DNA of 64,000 nt, taken from positions 1 to 64,000 of the forward strand of contig NCIJ01000006.1 in the NCBI GenBank assembly GCA_002282015.1, written 5' to 3'. This document shows positions 36,732 through 46,878 of the stretch, in pieces (the first letter of the stretch is position 1; every line of letters begins with the position of its first letter). The stretch comes from Sulfuricurvum sp. 17-40-25. GTDB lineage: Bacteria > Campylobacterota > Campylobacteria > Campylobacterales > Sulfurimonadaceae. The notes under the pieces were generated by a model, which saw nothing but the letters and a program-made list of their open reading frames with translations, did no database searches and was not told the origin of the DNA. A program made the position numbers and the translations under genes.

Positions 36732-37593
36732 AATTTTAGTCACTGGTGAAAATGGACAATTAGGAAGTGAGTTAAAAGAACTAAGTGTTTTGTACCCGCA
36801 ATATCAATTTACCTTCACTGACCGTAATACTCTTGATCTCACTAATCTTTGTAAGATAGAAGACTATTTTGACGATAAACACTTTGACAGTATTATCAAC
36901 TGTGCCGCCTATACGGCTGTAGACAAAGCCCAGTCCGAAGAAGACCTCGCTAATACTATCAACCATCGCGCGGTTTCATTACTTGCAAAAATAGCGAAAA
37001 AGAAAACTATTTCCCTAATCCATATCTCAACCGATTACGTATTTGATGGACAAAACTATCGCCCTTACATCGAAACGGATCCAACCGATCCACAAGGAGT
37101 GTATGGTCGTACCAAACGAGATGGAGAAAATGCTATTCTTGAAGCATCTCCTCACAACAGCATTATCATTCGTACCTCATGGGTTTATTCGAGCTTTGGT
37201 AATAACTTTGTTAAAACCATGCTCCGCTTAGGCAAAGAACGCGACAGTTTAGGCGTCATTTTTGATCAAATAGGTACCCCGACTTATGCACGTGATTTGG
37301 CAAAAGCACTTTTAGATATTCTTCCTAAAATCAAAAATAATTCCCCTGAAATCTACCACTACAGTAATGATGGGGTTACCAGCTGGTATGACTTTGCGTC
37401 AGTTATCTTTGAACTCTCGAAAATTAATTGTCATGTGAATCCAATCACCGCCGAAGAATACCCTCTTCCTGCCCCTAGACCCCATTACAGTCTGCTGAAT
37501 AAAGCAAAAATAAAAAATGACTTCGGCATTACCATTCCATATTGGAAAAATAGTCTAAAAGAGTGTATTGAACTATTAGGAGAAAAACTATGA
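36724..37593 (+). CDS. rmlD: dTDP-4-dehydrorhamnose reductase
   Basis: 289 residues from [17 protein letters not shown]; the frame is open further upstream inside rmlC, but this start carries the Rossmann motif. Active-site YxxxK is YGRTK (in GVYGRTKRDGE), preceded by the Ser/Thr of ISTDYVFDG. Last step, giving dTDP-L-rhamnose. It overlaps the rmlB start by 4 bases. Confidence 0.96.
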   Translation: MRKILVTGENGQLGSELKELSVLYPQYQFTFTDRNTLDLTNLCKIEDYFDDKHFDSIINCAAYTAVDKAQSEEDLANTINHRAVSLLAKIAKKKTISLIHISTDYVFDGQNYRPYIETDPTDPQGVYGRTKRDGENAILEASPHNSIIIRTSWVYSSFGNNFVKTMLRLGKERDSLGVIFDQIGTPTYARDLAKALLDILPKIKNNSPEIYHYSNDGVTSWYDFASVIFELSKINCHVNPITAEEYPLPAPRPHYSLLNKAKIKNDFGITIPYWKNSLKECIELLGEKL

Positions 37594-38612
37594 AAACCAT
37601 TTTAGTCACCGGATGTGCCGGATTCATCGGCAGTAATTTCGTCCCCTATTTTTTAGCAAAATATCCCGATATCCGTCTTATCAATCTTGATTTACTCACT
37701 TATGCTGGAGATATGGAAAATCTTTTCGATGCACCACAAGGTGATCGTCATATCTTCGTAAAAGGGGATATTTGCGATCGTCCTTTAGTAGAATCACTTT
37801 TTAATCAATATGATATTCGTGGTGTCATTCACTTTGCAGCTGAGAGTCATGTTGACAACTCTATTAAAAACCCTGGTGTGTTTATCCAGACTAATGTCAA
37901 CGGAAGCTTTACTCTCATCGATGTTGCCTATAAGTCATGGATGGAAAAACCTTTTGTCTATAAGATAGGATATGAAGGATGCCGCTTCCATCATATCTCT
38001 ACTGACGAAGTGTATGGAACCCTAGGTGAGACAGGTTTATTCACCGAAGAGACATCTTATGCGCCCAACAGCCCCTACAGTGCATCAAAAGCTGGAAGCG
38101 ATATGATCGTTCGCTCATACCATCATACGTATGGAATGAACACTGTTATCACGAACTGCTCTAACAACTATGGTCCTAAACAGCATGATGAAAAACTGAT
38201 CCCAACGATTATCCGAAAAGCATTCGCTGGTGAAAATATCCCAATCTATGGTGACGGTAAAAATATCCGTGACTGGCTGTATGTATTAGATCATTGCAAA
38301 GGAATCGATCTCGTATATAGTACTGGCCGTAGCGGAGAAGTGTATAATATTGGCGGGCGTAATGAGCGTAACAACAATCAGATTGCTGAACGTATTTGTA
38401 CACTCCTTGATACCATAAAACCTAAATCAGACGGCACAAGCTATCAGAGTCTCATCACCTATGTCGAAGACCGCGCTGGACATGATCGTCGCTATGCCAT
38501 TGATGCTACCAAGATCGAAAATGAACTTGGGTGGAAAGCTCAAGAGACGTTTGATACGGGGATTGTTAAAACGATTGAATGGTATTTGCAAAAATACAGC
38601 CAAAATATTTAA
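37590..38612 (+). CDS. rmlB: dTDP-glucose 4,6-dehydratase
   Basis: 340 residues. NAD-binding TGCAGFIGSNFV, the active-site HISTDEVYG and YSASKAGSD, and the LYVLDHCKGI segment are typical. Second step of the rhamnose pathway. An extra stretch (YKIGYEGCRFHH) before the active site is a little longer than in some relatives. The next gene starts 2 bases after the stop. Confidence 0.97.
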   Translation: MKTILVTGCAGFIGSNFVPYFLAKYPDIRLINLDLLTYAGDMENLFDAPQGDRHIFVKGDICDRPLVESLFNQYDIRGVIHFAAESHVDNSIKNPGVFIQTNVNGSFTLIDVAYKSWMEKPFVYKIGYEGCRFHHISTDEVYGTLGETGLFTEETSYAPNSPYSASKAGSDMIVRSYHHTYGMNTVITNCSNNYGPKQHDEKLIPTIIRKAFAGENIPIYGDGKNIRDWLYVLDHCKGIDLVYSTGRSGEVYNIGGRNERNNNQIAERICTLLDTIKPKSDGTSYQSLITYVEDRAGHDRRYAIDATKIENELGWKAQETFDTGIVKTIEWYLQKYSQNI

Positions 38613-38614
38613 AT

Positions 38615-39634
38615 ATGCCTATTTTAAAAGACGTTAAACGAGCACTTATTCTTCGATGCGGAGCATTGGGAGATCTTGTCTATGCTACTAGCGCCATTGA
38701 TGCTCTCAAAGCCCAATATGGAGAAGATATTATCATCGACTTCATAACGACTCCAGGTACTGCTAAACTTTTTGAATTTGACCCTCGCGTAAATCAGACA
38801 TTTCATCTAAAACACAAAAAGCTTCCTATTTGGCTTAGTCCGCAAAAGCGTGCTATCATTCGATCATCAAACCAAAAACCCTATGATTTATTTATCAATT
38901 TCGAAATGGGTAAACAATTTTTGTCTCTCTCTCAAGCCATCAATGCAAAACATAAAACTGGATGGTTTTTTAGTAATCCAGACCTTTCCAATGTCACGCA
39001 TATGGTTGATATTTGCAAATCTTTTTATGCGCCGGTCATTGCATCTGAAATACTGCAAGATGCATCTCCCCGAATTATGGGTAAATCTTTTTCAGAAGTA
39101 CAAAGCAAACTCAATCTCCCGGAGCAGTTTCTTGTTCTTAGCCCCAGTAATTCTCATAATAAAAAAAGTAGACTCAATCACCGCGCATGGCCCCAAACTC
39201 ACTGGAAAAACCTTATTGCCCTACTGCCGCCAAAATTACCGGTTATCATGGTCGGAGGAAAAGGGGAAGAAGCATTTTTCGAAACAATCAAACCCTATCC
39301 ATCTCAAGTTATCGATCTTGTCGGGAAAACATCGATCTCCGAAATGATTGCCATCATTGATCAAGCAAAAGCTCTTATAGTTACCGATACAGGCACAGCA
39401 CATATTGCCTCAGCTCTAAACACACCTATCTTTTGTCTTATCGGACCGACTCCGGCAAACGTAACCGGTCCCTATCAATCAAAGAAAAATAAAGTTCATA
39501 TCATAACCCTAAATCTCCCCTGCTCTCCGTGCTATAAAACTGAAATAATGAAGAAATGTAAAGATAATATTTGCATGACACAAATTACACCTGAAATGGT
39601 TTTAACATCGCTAACATCAGCTAGTATAGTATAA
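38615..39634 (+). CDS. Glycosyltransferase family 9 (heptosyltransferase-like)
   Basis: 339 residues from MPILKDVKRALILRCGALGD; the frame is open 12 codons further back within rmlB. GT9 landmarks: LRCGALGDLVYATSAIDAL at the start, LSPSNSHNKKSRLNHRAWP (donor site region) and VTDTGTAHIASALNTP near the C-terminus. It probably adds heptose or another sugar to LPS core on the inner face of the membrane. There are three GT9 proteins in the region; acceptor specificity cannot be assigned. Confidence 0.85.
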   Translation: MPILKDVKRALILRCGALGDLVYATSAIDALKAQYGEDIIIDFITTPGTAKLFEFDPRVNQTFHLKHKKLPIWLSPQKRAIIRSSNQKPYDLFINFEMGKQFLSLSQAINAKHKTGWFFSNPDLSNVTHMVDICKSFYAPVIASEILQDASPRIMGKSFSEVQSKLNLPEQFLVLSPSNSHNKKSRLNHRAWPQTHWKNLIALLPPKLPVIMVGGKGEEAFFETIKPYPSQVIDLVGKTSISEMIAIIDQAKALIVTDTGTAHIASALNTPIFCLIGPTPANVTGPYQSKKNKVHIITLNLPCSPCYKTEIMKKCKDNICMTQITPEMVLTSLTSASIV

Positions 39635-39666
39635 AATACATTCACCCTATTCCGGAGATACACCTA

Positions 39667-40494
39667 ATGCCTTACCCAAAATCAACTCTCATAATCTCCG
39701 TCTATAAAGATACCGATGCATTGGGATTTATCTTCGACAGTTTGGAGCGCCAAACACTATTACCTGATGAGATCATCATCTCTGAAGATGGTGACTCGAC
39801 TGAAATGGCAACCTATCTCGCCACTCAAAAAAACCGATTCCCTAACCTTGTCCATCTTACACAAGAGGATGACGGATGGCGAAAAAATATCGCCATGAAT
39901 AATTCTATCAAAGCGGCAACCAATGAATACCTTATTTTTATCGATGGCGACTGTATCCCCTACAGCACTTTTATCCAAGGACATGTTGAAAATTCCCAAA
40001 AAGGGATTGTTCTTTGCGGCAAACGATTTGAGCTTGGCGCAAAATTCACCGATAAAATCAAAAATCATCAACTCACCATGCTAGATTTGGAAAAGAAATT
40101 TCTATGGCATTTACCATGGATGGTCAAAGATGGTGCTCGACACGTTGAAGAAGGGTTTTATTTTCCATCAGGCAGTTTTTTAAGCAATAAAACCAAACGC
40201 TATGTTAACTACATAATCGGTTGTAATTTTTCGTGCTACAAAGAAGACTTTTTAGCCATTAATGGTTTTGATGAGACCTATAGACTCCCTTCTGTAGGAG
40301 AAGACATTGATCTAGGATGGAGGTTCAGAGGGTTAGGGATAGAGCTCAAATCCTGCCGAAATAATGCCTGCATGATGCACCTTTGGCATAAAAAACGGTT
40401 TGCACAAGAAGAAGGAATTATCAATAACAAGATTTTAAAAGTCAATTTTGATCAAAATCGTTTTGTATGTGAAAATGGACTTATCAAGTCGTGA
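39667..40494 (+). CDS. Glycosyltransferase family 2
   Basis: 275 residues, GT-A fold. Donor-site Asp residues in ISEDGDSTEM and the DxD-type IFIDGDCIP are visible; the C-terminal part has GEDIDLGWRFRGLG, the acceptor-side ED motif. No membrane segment. The family resembles those that add sugars in surface polysaccharides; acceptor unknown. Its stop overlaps the next gene by 4 bases. Confidence 0.85.
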   Translation: MPYPKSTLIISVYKDTDALGFIFDSLERQTLLPDEIIISEDGDSTEMATYLATQKNRFPNLVHLTQEDDGWRKNIAMNNSIKAATNEYLIFIDGDCIPYSTFIQGHVENSQKGIVLCGKRFELGAKFTDKIKNHQLTMLDLEKKFLWHLPWMVKDGARHVEEGFYFPSGSFLSNKTKRYVNYIIGCNFSCYKEDFLAINGFDETYRLPSVGEDIDLGWRFRGLGIELKSCRNNACMMHLWHKKRFAQEEGIINNKILKVNFDQNRFVCENGLIKS

Positions 40495-41369
40495 TTAAAA
40501 CTTCCGCCTGCGTAGTACTTTACAATCCAACAATTGAAGTTATTGAAAACGTCGCAACTTATGCTAATAAAGTTGATGATTTCATTGTTATAGATAATTC
40601 GGATATTCAACAGCATGATATTATAAAAAATCTCAAAATCACGTATCCCAAGCTAATTTATATCAACAATCACGCCAATCTAGGGATTGCGACTGCACTG
40701 AATATCACTTGCGATACGGCCATCGCACAAAACAGTAATTGGATTTTAACGATGGATCAGGATAGTAAATTTGTTAATTTTCAAGATTATCTTAACTGCC
40801 TTCATTCACTCGATGATACATCTGAAATTGCACTTTTAGCTCCAAATACAGGGAGATATCGGCCAGAAGACATTGAGACAAACAGTCATGATTGCACGTT
40901 TGAAGAACAATTTATTGTTATTACATCCGGTAATTTTTTAAATCTCAATCTTTTCAATAGTATCGGAAGATTTGATGAGAACTTATTTATCGATGTTGTC
41001 GATTATGACTATTGTGCTAAAGTCAGACTAGCAGGATACAAGACACTCCTCTTTAAAAATATTTTATTAGAGCATCAGCTGGGAATTTTACATAAACGCG
41101 AGAATTTATTAACAAGGAAAATCAAATATAAAATAGAGCATAGTCCGCAAAGAGCTTACTATATTGCTAGAAACTATTTGTATCTAGCTCTCAAGTATCG
41201 TCAATCTCTCCCTCAAGAATTTGCTCTTTTGAAAGTTTTGAACATCATTTTCATCCATGATGTCACTAAAATTCTCCTTTACGAAGATCAAAAATGGAAC
41301 AAAATAAGCGCTAAATTTTTAGGTGCATATCACTTTATGATAGGTAAATATGGAAAATACACCCTCTAA
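40491..41369 (+). CDS. Glycosyltransferase family 2, rhamnosyltransferase-like
   Basis: 292 residues from a GTG start. It resembles the RfbF-type rhamnosyltransferases: CVVLYNPTIEVIEN start, LTMDQDSKF donor site and DVVDYDYCAKVRLAGY near 165-180, then LEHQLG. With rmlABCD close upstream, use of dTDP-rhamnose is a reasonable inference. It overlaps the next gene by 20 bases. Confidence 0.8.
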   Translation: MIKTSACVVLYNPTIEVIENVATYANKVDDFIVIDNSDIQQHDIIKNLKITYPKLIYINNHANLGIATALNITCDTAIAQNSNWILTMDQDSKFVNFQDYLNCLHSLDDTSEIALLAPNTGRYRPEDIETNSHDCTFEEQFIVITSGNFLNLNLFNSIGRFDENLFIDVVDYDYCAKVRLAGYKTLLFKNILLEHQLGILHKRENLLTRKIKYKIEHSPQRAYYIARNYLYLALKYRQSLPQEFALLKVLNIIFIHDVTKILLYEDQKWNKISAKFLGAYHFMIGKYGKYTL

Positions 41370-42282
41370 TATCGATATCTCATTCATAACGATCAATTAC
41401 AATTCGTCACATCACACTATTACACTTATAGAGAGTATTATCACCCAAACTTCTACTAATATTTCCTATGAAATCATTGTCGTGGACAACGCCTCAGAAT
41501 TTGAGGACTATACTCATCTATATAACAACATCAGCCATTTGACTCAGGTTTCAATCATTCGTAACCGTATCAACAATGGGTTTGCCGGTGGCAATATGCT
41601 AGGTGTCAATTATGCTCACGGAAATTACTATTTTTTTATTAACAACGATTGTCACTTATTGAATGATTGTGCAATGATCATGAAAAAATTTATGGACGGC
41701 ACCCCCAATATTGCTGCCGTAACTGCGAAAATAATGGATAAAAACGGCAATTTTTCCTCCTCATACAAGCAGTTCCCCTCCCCCCTCAAGCAATGGTTCG
41801 GAAATACGCTCCATCGATGGCTCTCTTCAAGTAACTTTCCAAGTAATAAAACGCTGTTAAATACCCCTACAGCCGTGGAAGTTATCAGCGGCTCATGCAT
41901 GTTTTTCAAAGCCGAAGACTTCTGTAGCATCGGGGGATTAGATACAGTTTTTTTTCTCTATTGTGAGGAAGAAGATATCTGCAAGCGGGTCTGGGACAAT
42001 GGTAAAGCAATCTATTTTCTCCCCGATGCAAAGGTTTTTCATATCGGTGGTGGAAGTTCTGCTCGTAGTCTGGCTTTGGAAAAAGAGTTTTATATCTCCT
42101 ACACTCTTTTAATCAATAAACATTACACGTTTATTCCACGGTTATTAATAAAAATGGCCCTTCTGCTTAAACAGTTCCGGCGGATCTTTACTAAGAAAAA
42201 TGGGGTATCTCTTTTTTTATTTACAGCCCGAAACACTCCAATACATGAAAGTTTACGTTATAAACAGGCAGTAAGAGAGTAA
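41350..42282 (+). CDS. Glycosyltransferase family 2, rhamnosyltransferase-like
   Basis: 310 residues. VSFITINYNS-type start (DISFITINYNSSHHT), VVDNASE, the NNGFAGGNMLGVNYA segment typical of WbbL-like enzymes, FFINNDCHLL (donor Asp), SGSCMFFKAEDF and FFLYCEEEDICKRVWDNG. These features are usual for rhamnosyltransferases of O-antigen clusters. The gene is directly adjacent to the MBOAT gene (no gap). Confidence 0.82.
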   Translation: MENTPSNIDISFITINYNSSHHTITLIESIITQTSTNISYEIIVVDNASEFEDYTHLYNNISHLTQVSIIRNRINNGFAGGNMLGVNYAHGNYYFFINNDCHLLNDCAMIMKKFMDGTPNIAAVTAKIMDKNGNFSSSYKQFPSPLKQWFGNTLHRWLSSSNFPSNKTLLNTPTAVEVISGSCMFFKAEDFCSIGGLDTVFFLYCEEEDICKRVWDNGKAIYFLPDAKVFHIGGGSSARSLALEKEFYISYTLLINKHYTFIPRLLIKMALLLKQFRRIFTKKNGVSLFLFTARNTPIHESLRYKQAVRE

Positions 42283-43758
42283 ATGTTATTCAATAGTTAT
42301 GAGTTTATCTTTTTCTTCTTACCCATTAGCTTTGGAATATATTTTTGGCTCAATGCTAAACGACTAACACAAGCGTCCAAAGGGTGGATGGTATTTGCAT
42401 CGCTCTTTTTTTACTCGTGGTGGAATATTATCTATTTGCCTCTCATCCTTGGCTCTATTCTCTTTAATTTCGTCATAGGTTCAACTATTTCTAAGATGAA
42501 TAGTCTGTATGTTACCCCAAAAAATAGAATCTCTAAGAAAACACTACTAACATTTGGCATTGTTGCTAATATCCTATTGCTGGGCTTTTTCAAGTATATG
42601 GATTTTTTTATTCTTAATGTCAATACTCTATTGAATACCCATTTGGATATGCTACACATACTCCTTCCCTTAGGGATTAGCTTTTTTACCTTTACACAAA
42701 TTGCTTATTTAGTAGATGCCTACCGCGATGAAGTAAAAGAGATGGATTATCTCAACTATACCCTTTTTGTCACGTTCTTTCCACACCTCCTTGCAGGACC
42801 GATTCTTCATCACAAAGAGATGATGCCTCAATTTGATTCGCTCAGAAGTAAGGTACTCAACTATCAAAATATTTCCGCCGGAATTTTTTTATTTTCCATC
42901 GGTCTGTTTAAAAAAGTTGTGATTGCAGATACATTTAGTAAATGGGCTAATGCTGGATTCCAAACTACCCAAGCCCTTAATCTTTTTGAAGCATGGGCTA
43001 CGAGTTTGAGTTATACCTTTCAGCTCTATTTTGACTTTAGCGGCTACACCGATATGGCATTGGGTGTAGCATTACTGTTTAATATCAAACTTCCCATGAA
43101 CTTTAACAGTCCTTACAAAGCCCTGAATATTCAAGACTTCTGGAGACGTTGGCATATGACCCTCTCCCGTTTTTTAAGGGATTATATTTATATTCCTTTG
43201 GGTGGAAATCGTAATGGAGAATTTCGTACGTACAGTAACCTCTTTACCGTTTTTGTAATCGGAGGGCTCTGGCATGGTGCAAGTTGGATGTTCATGGCAT
43301 GGGGTGCTTTACATGGCCTTGCTATTATACTTCATCGTGCCTGGCAACAAATGGGAGGAAAAATGAACACCATCATTGCATGGTTCATAACCTTTAATTT
43401 TATCAATGTCACCTGGATATTCTTCAGAGCAGACGATTGGTCAAAAGCAAGCAATCTATTAAACGGTATGCTTGGAAATAATGGAATTATCCTACCAGAA
43501 AAATACACCCAATATTTTAAATCAGCTCATAACAATCATATGAGCTATGGAACAGTTTTCGAACATATCAATGGTAGTACACAAACTATTCTTTATATTA
43601 TTGGAGGGTTATTAATCACTCTCTCTTTTCAGAATTCTATGATTCAATGGAATAATTTCAAATCAACACCTTTTCAACTCATCTTTACCCTTGCACTTTT
43701 CATAACCGCTACTTCTATGATGTCCCGGGTTTCTGAGTTTTTATATTTTAATTTTTAG
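42283..43758 (+). CDS. MBOAT-family O-acyltransferase (AlgI-like)
   Basis: 491 residues with about ten to twelve membrane helices. The family core is clear: FWRRWHMTLSRFLRDYIYIPLGG near 280-305 and the catalytic His in GGLWHGASWMFMAWGALHG near 325-345. AlgI-type proteins pass acetyl groups through the inner membrane to a periplasmic partner that modifies a polysaccharide. The next gene encodes a probable partner, so this pair should O-acetylate a surface glycan. Confidence 0.92.
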   Translation: MLFNSYEFIFFFLPISFGIYFWLNAKRLTQASKGWMVFASLFFYSWWNIIYLPLILGSILFNFVIGSTISKMNSLYVTPKNRISKKTLLTFGIVANILLLGFFKYMDFFILNVNTLLNTHLDMLHILLPLGISFFTFTQIAYLVDAYRDEVKEMDYLNYTLFVTFFPHLLAGPILHHKEMMPQFDSLRSKVLNYQNISAGIFLFSIGLFKKVVIADTFSKWANAGFQTTQALNLFEAWATSLSYTFQLYFDFSGYTDMALGVALLFNIKLPMNFNSPYKALNIQDFWRRWHMTLSRFLRDYIYIPLGGNRNGEFRTYSNLFTVFVIGGLWHGASWMFMAWGALHGLAIILHRAWQQMGGKMNTIIAWFITFNFINVTWIFFRADDWSKASNLLNGMLGNNGIILPEKYTQYFKSAHNNHMSYGTVFEHINGSTQTILYIIGGLLITLSFQNSMIQWNNFKSTPFQLIFTLALFITATSMMSRVSEFLYFNF

Positions 43759-43766
43759 GAACCATC

Positions 43767-44861
43767 TTGTATATAAAGTTATCAAATCGGAAATTTGTTT
43801 CTTTTTTCCTTGTAATTATCATTACTTTTATCACCTATCATCTATTTATTTGGTACTTTTTAACCTCAAAGATATTTAATGCATCCCCATACTATATTGG
43901 GGATTTAGGTAGAATGAGCTACCAAATCGATTCACTATTCCCAAGAATTGAACAAGTAACCCTGCCTAATCGCCACTTCAATGATATCGATGAGAACAAG
44001 AGACCGATCGATCTTATTACCATAGGAGACTCATTTTCCAATGGTATGGGTTCCGGAACAAATCCCTATTATCAGGATTATTTAGCTACTGCTCTAAATA
44101 TCAATATTTTAAACATTCAAAACGTGGACAACAGTTTTGGATATATCGATACAATACGATATTTACATAAAAATGGGTGGCTACGAAAAGTTCAAACTAA
44201 AGCCGTCTTAATCGAATGCGTTGCCAGAGAAACACTCAATCATGTTCCTAGTAAAAACAATACTTTTCAATTACAGCAACGCGATTTAAACGCAACACTA
44301 TTTAAAACAAACTTCACAAGAGAATTCCCAAATACTCTGCCCATTAATACAGGAAATTACAAAGCCTCATATTACTATATGAAATACAAATATTCTATAC
44401 ATGCAAAAAAAGAGGTTTATAAATTTCCTCTTGTAACAAATCTCTTTTCCAGTAAAGACAAAAACCATCTTCTTGTCTATAATGATGACATAAATAATAT
44501 CGATCAAATTACCGATAAAAGCGTTATACTATTAAATCACGAATTAAATCTTCTGTCAAACGAATTAAAAAAAGATGGTATCACACTTCTTTTTATGCCT
44601 GTAGTGGACAAATATGATTTGTATTACAATTTTATAGAAAAAAATGATGATTATCCAAGAAATCCATTTTTTACTTTACTAAGAAAACAACAAAAAAATT
44701 ATGTTTTTGTAGATACAAAAGCCATTCTAATTCCAATGCTTGAAAAAAACATCTCAGATGTATATTATCCAGATGATACCCATTGGAGCTTTAATGCATC
44801 GGAACAGATTAGCAAGAATAAGACTTTTACTTTTACTTTTTTAAGCAATAAAGGCATATAG
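43767..44861 (+). CDS. AlgJ/AlgX-like SGNH acyltransferase, membrane anchored
   Basis: 364 residues from a TTG start; an AGGA (overlapping the stop of the MBOAT gene) lies 7 bases ahead and decides it. One N-terminal membrane helix (about 10-32), then a periplasmic domain with the nucleophile Ser in IGDSFSNG (GDSF at 87-90) and the late Asp-His pair in DDTHW (His near 339), the SGNH catalytic set. It probably takes acetyl groups delivered by the MBOAT protein. Confidence 0.82.
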   Translation: MYIKLSNRKFVSFFLVIIITFITYHLFIWYFLTSKIFNASPYYIGDLGRMSYQIDSLFPRIEQVTLPNRHFNDIDENKRPIDLITIGDSFSNGMGSGTNPYYQDYLATALNINILNIQNVDNSFGYIDTIRYLHKNGWLRKVQTKAVLIECVARETLNHVPSKNNTFQLQQRDLNATLFKTNFTREFPNTLPINTGNYKASYYYMKYKYSIHAKKEVYKFPLVTNLFSSKDKNHLLVYNDDINNIDQITDKSVILLNHELNLLSNELKKDGITLLFMPVVDKYDLYYNFIEKNDDYPRNPFFTLLRKQQKNYVFVDTKAILIPMLEKNISDVYYPDDTHWSFNASEQISKNKTFTFTFLSNKGI

Positions 44862-46135
44862 TGACTTTAGCATTTCAACAGAAAAACTTTGATCCATCAT
44901 TATATGCCAATTATCTTCTCATTGCATATGCCTTTTTTTTGCCTATATCACATAAGATAGCTTCTATCGTGATGCTTTTTTTTGCTTTATTTGTTCTTTT
45001 ATCTGGAAATCTAAAAGAGCGTTTTAAAAATATCATAAATGACAAAATTATTATTGCGTTTATTCTTTTTTATCTACTCCATTTTATTTGGTTAATTGGA
45101 AGCGAACACCTTCATTTTGCCTTACTCAAATTAAAAGAGTTTAAATACCTTCTCTATCTTATCCCTATTGCCATGGTATTAAAAAAAGAATTTGTTCCGA
45201 AGATCCTCACCGGCTTTATATCAGCAATGTTTTTCAGTGAACTTGTCTCTTATTCGATGTATTTTGGAATCACTATTCCGCTAATTCCGCTTAATACAAA
45301 CGCAACGAATGTCCCGTTCATGGAATGGTACACTCAATACAGTGCTATTCTTTCCATAACATTAGGGATTCTTCTTTATCAGCTTCTTACCAATAAAGAT
45401 TTAAATTTTTATTTTAAAATTCTTTATACAGGCTTTTTTATCAGTGCATCCTTAAACATATTTATCATTGCCTCCCGAATAGGGTATTCACTTTATGCTC
45501 TTTCAATTTTGACCGTTTTATTAATCATTTACAAACAACAGTTACTTAAAGTTTTACTGGTTGGATTTTTCATCATCATCTCTGGATACATTACAGCATA
45601 CCTATCAAGTAATCTCTTTAAAAGTAGAGTTTCAGAAGCCATCAGTGATATAAAAATGATCTCTGAGGGGAAATTAGCAACTTCCTTAGGTGCTAGAGCT
45701 GGCTTTCATATTTATAGCTATAAGGTTATTAAACATCATTTACTCTTTGGAGTCGGCACAGCAGACCACATTGCTGTTGTTAGTCAAGCGATTTGTTCAC
45801 AAGAGACTGATCCACAAAATGTTGAAGGGATAATGTGCAATATTAAAAGTGGCCATAATGCGAGTTTGCACAGTGAATATTTGGATACTATAGTACAATT
45901 CGGAATCGTAGGACTATTGATTTTTCTAAATATTTTTTACCAGATCTACCGATATGAGCAAAGCAATGGCCTTTTAAGAATGATACAGCTTGTAACGATC
46001 CCTATAATTCTTTTTGTTTCCATTGGGTCTATAATCTTTATCCATGCTGACATAGGAAAAATATTTGTCCTATTGATAGCGTTAACACTCAGTATCAAAC
46101 CTCATGACTCTACGTCCGCTCAACGCTCCAGGTGA
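44861..46135 (+). CDS. O-antigen ligase/polymerase family membrane protein
   Basis: 424 residues from a GTG that overlaps the previous stop. About eleven membrane helices with a large periplasmic loop in the C-terminal half holding KSGHNASLHSEYLDTIVQFGIVG, the Wzy_C/WaaL signature. It either joins polysaccharide to lipid A-core (WaaL) or polymerises repeat units (Wzy); sequence alone does not decide. Its end overlaps the convergent acyltransferase gene by 26 bases. Confidence 0.82.
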   Translation: MTLAFQQKNFDPSLYANYLLIAYAFFLPISHKIASIVMLFFALFVLLSGNLKERFKNIINDKIIIAFILFYLLHFIWLIGSEHLHFALLKLKEFKYLLYLIPIAMVLKKEFVPKILTGFISAMFFSELVSYSMYFGITIPLIPLNTNATNVPFMEWYTQYSAILSITLGILLYQLLTNKDLNFYFKILYTGFFISASLNIFIIASRIGYSLYALSILTVLLIIYKQQLLKVLLVGFFIIISGYITAYLSSNLFKSRVSEAISDIKMISEGKLATSLGARAGFHIYSYKVIKHHLLFGVGTADHIAVVSQAICSQETDPQNVEGIMCNIKSGHNASLHSEYLDTIVQFGIVGLLIFLNIFYQIYRYEQSNGLLRMIQLVTIPIILFVSIGSIIFIHADIGKIFVLLIALTLSIKPHDSTSAQRSR

Positions 46136-46748
46136 TTCCTTCTTTTATCACTTTTGCCGGAAATCCAGCAATAATTGAATGAGCTGGATAAGGTCTAGCC
46201 GTCACTAAGCTTCCCATGCCTACAACCGTATTTTCCAAAAGGGATACCCCTTTTAAAATTTTGACATTTCTACCGATCCAAACATGATCTGAAATAAAAA
46301 TCGGTTTACTCTTATTGATTCGTACTCCATTTTGATAAACAGAATGTCCGTCACATGACCAAAACTCCACGTCATCTGCAATCAAGTTATAATTTCCAAT
46401 GCTAACCTGATCTTTAAACTCGCAACAAATGATTTTAGCACCACCTATTTCAGTACTTTTACCTATCATAACCTGACTTCCAGAGTTTTGGACAATGATC
46501 TCTAATGCCCCTATTTTAGTACCTTCATCTATAAAAATTGTGTTATCATCCCCATCTATACCTATGCGAATATTTTTTAAGCTTCCTTCTCTAATCGTAA
46601 TCGTATTATTTTTACCTGTTATACGAATTTTTGATTTTCCTCGTAATACTCCACTTACATTAAAATTATTATTAAAAAGATTCCCAATTTTTTTGTTAGC
46701 TAATAATAAAAAAAATATGATCTTCAGTTGATTTAAAACTACTCGCAT
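46110..46748 (-). CDS. Hexapeptide-repeat acyltransferase
   Basis: 212 residues. The middle and C-terminal part (about 40-205) shows left-handed beta-helix repeats (for example VWIGRNVKILKGVSLLENTVVGMGSLV). An N-terminal hydrophobic segment may contact the membrane. Relatives acetylate sugars using acetyl-CoA in the cytoplasm. It is a lone minus-strand gene facing the O-antigen ligase gene. Confidence 0.82.
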   Translation of the reverse strand: MRVVLNQLKIIFFLLLANKKIGNLFNNNFNVSGVLRGKSKIRITGKNNTITIREGSLKNIRIGIDGDDNTIFIDEGTKIGALEIIVQNSGSQVMIGKSTEIGGAKIICCEFKDQVSIGNYNLIADDVEFWSCDGHSVYQNGVRINKSKPIFISDHVWIGRNVKILKGVSLLENTVVGMGSLVTARPYPAHSIIAGFPAKVIKEGITWSVERT

Positions 46749-46878
46749 TTAGAAATTCCTCAATAAAAATAATATACATAATGCCATTGTTTTGAGCACG
46801 GTCCTTTCGTATTCCAATGTTTTCTTGGTTCTTATGCTTTATATCCAATCCCGTAATTGTCGAAAGACACTCGTATAT

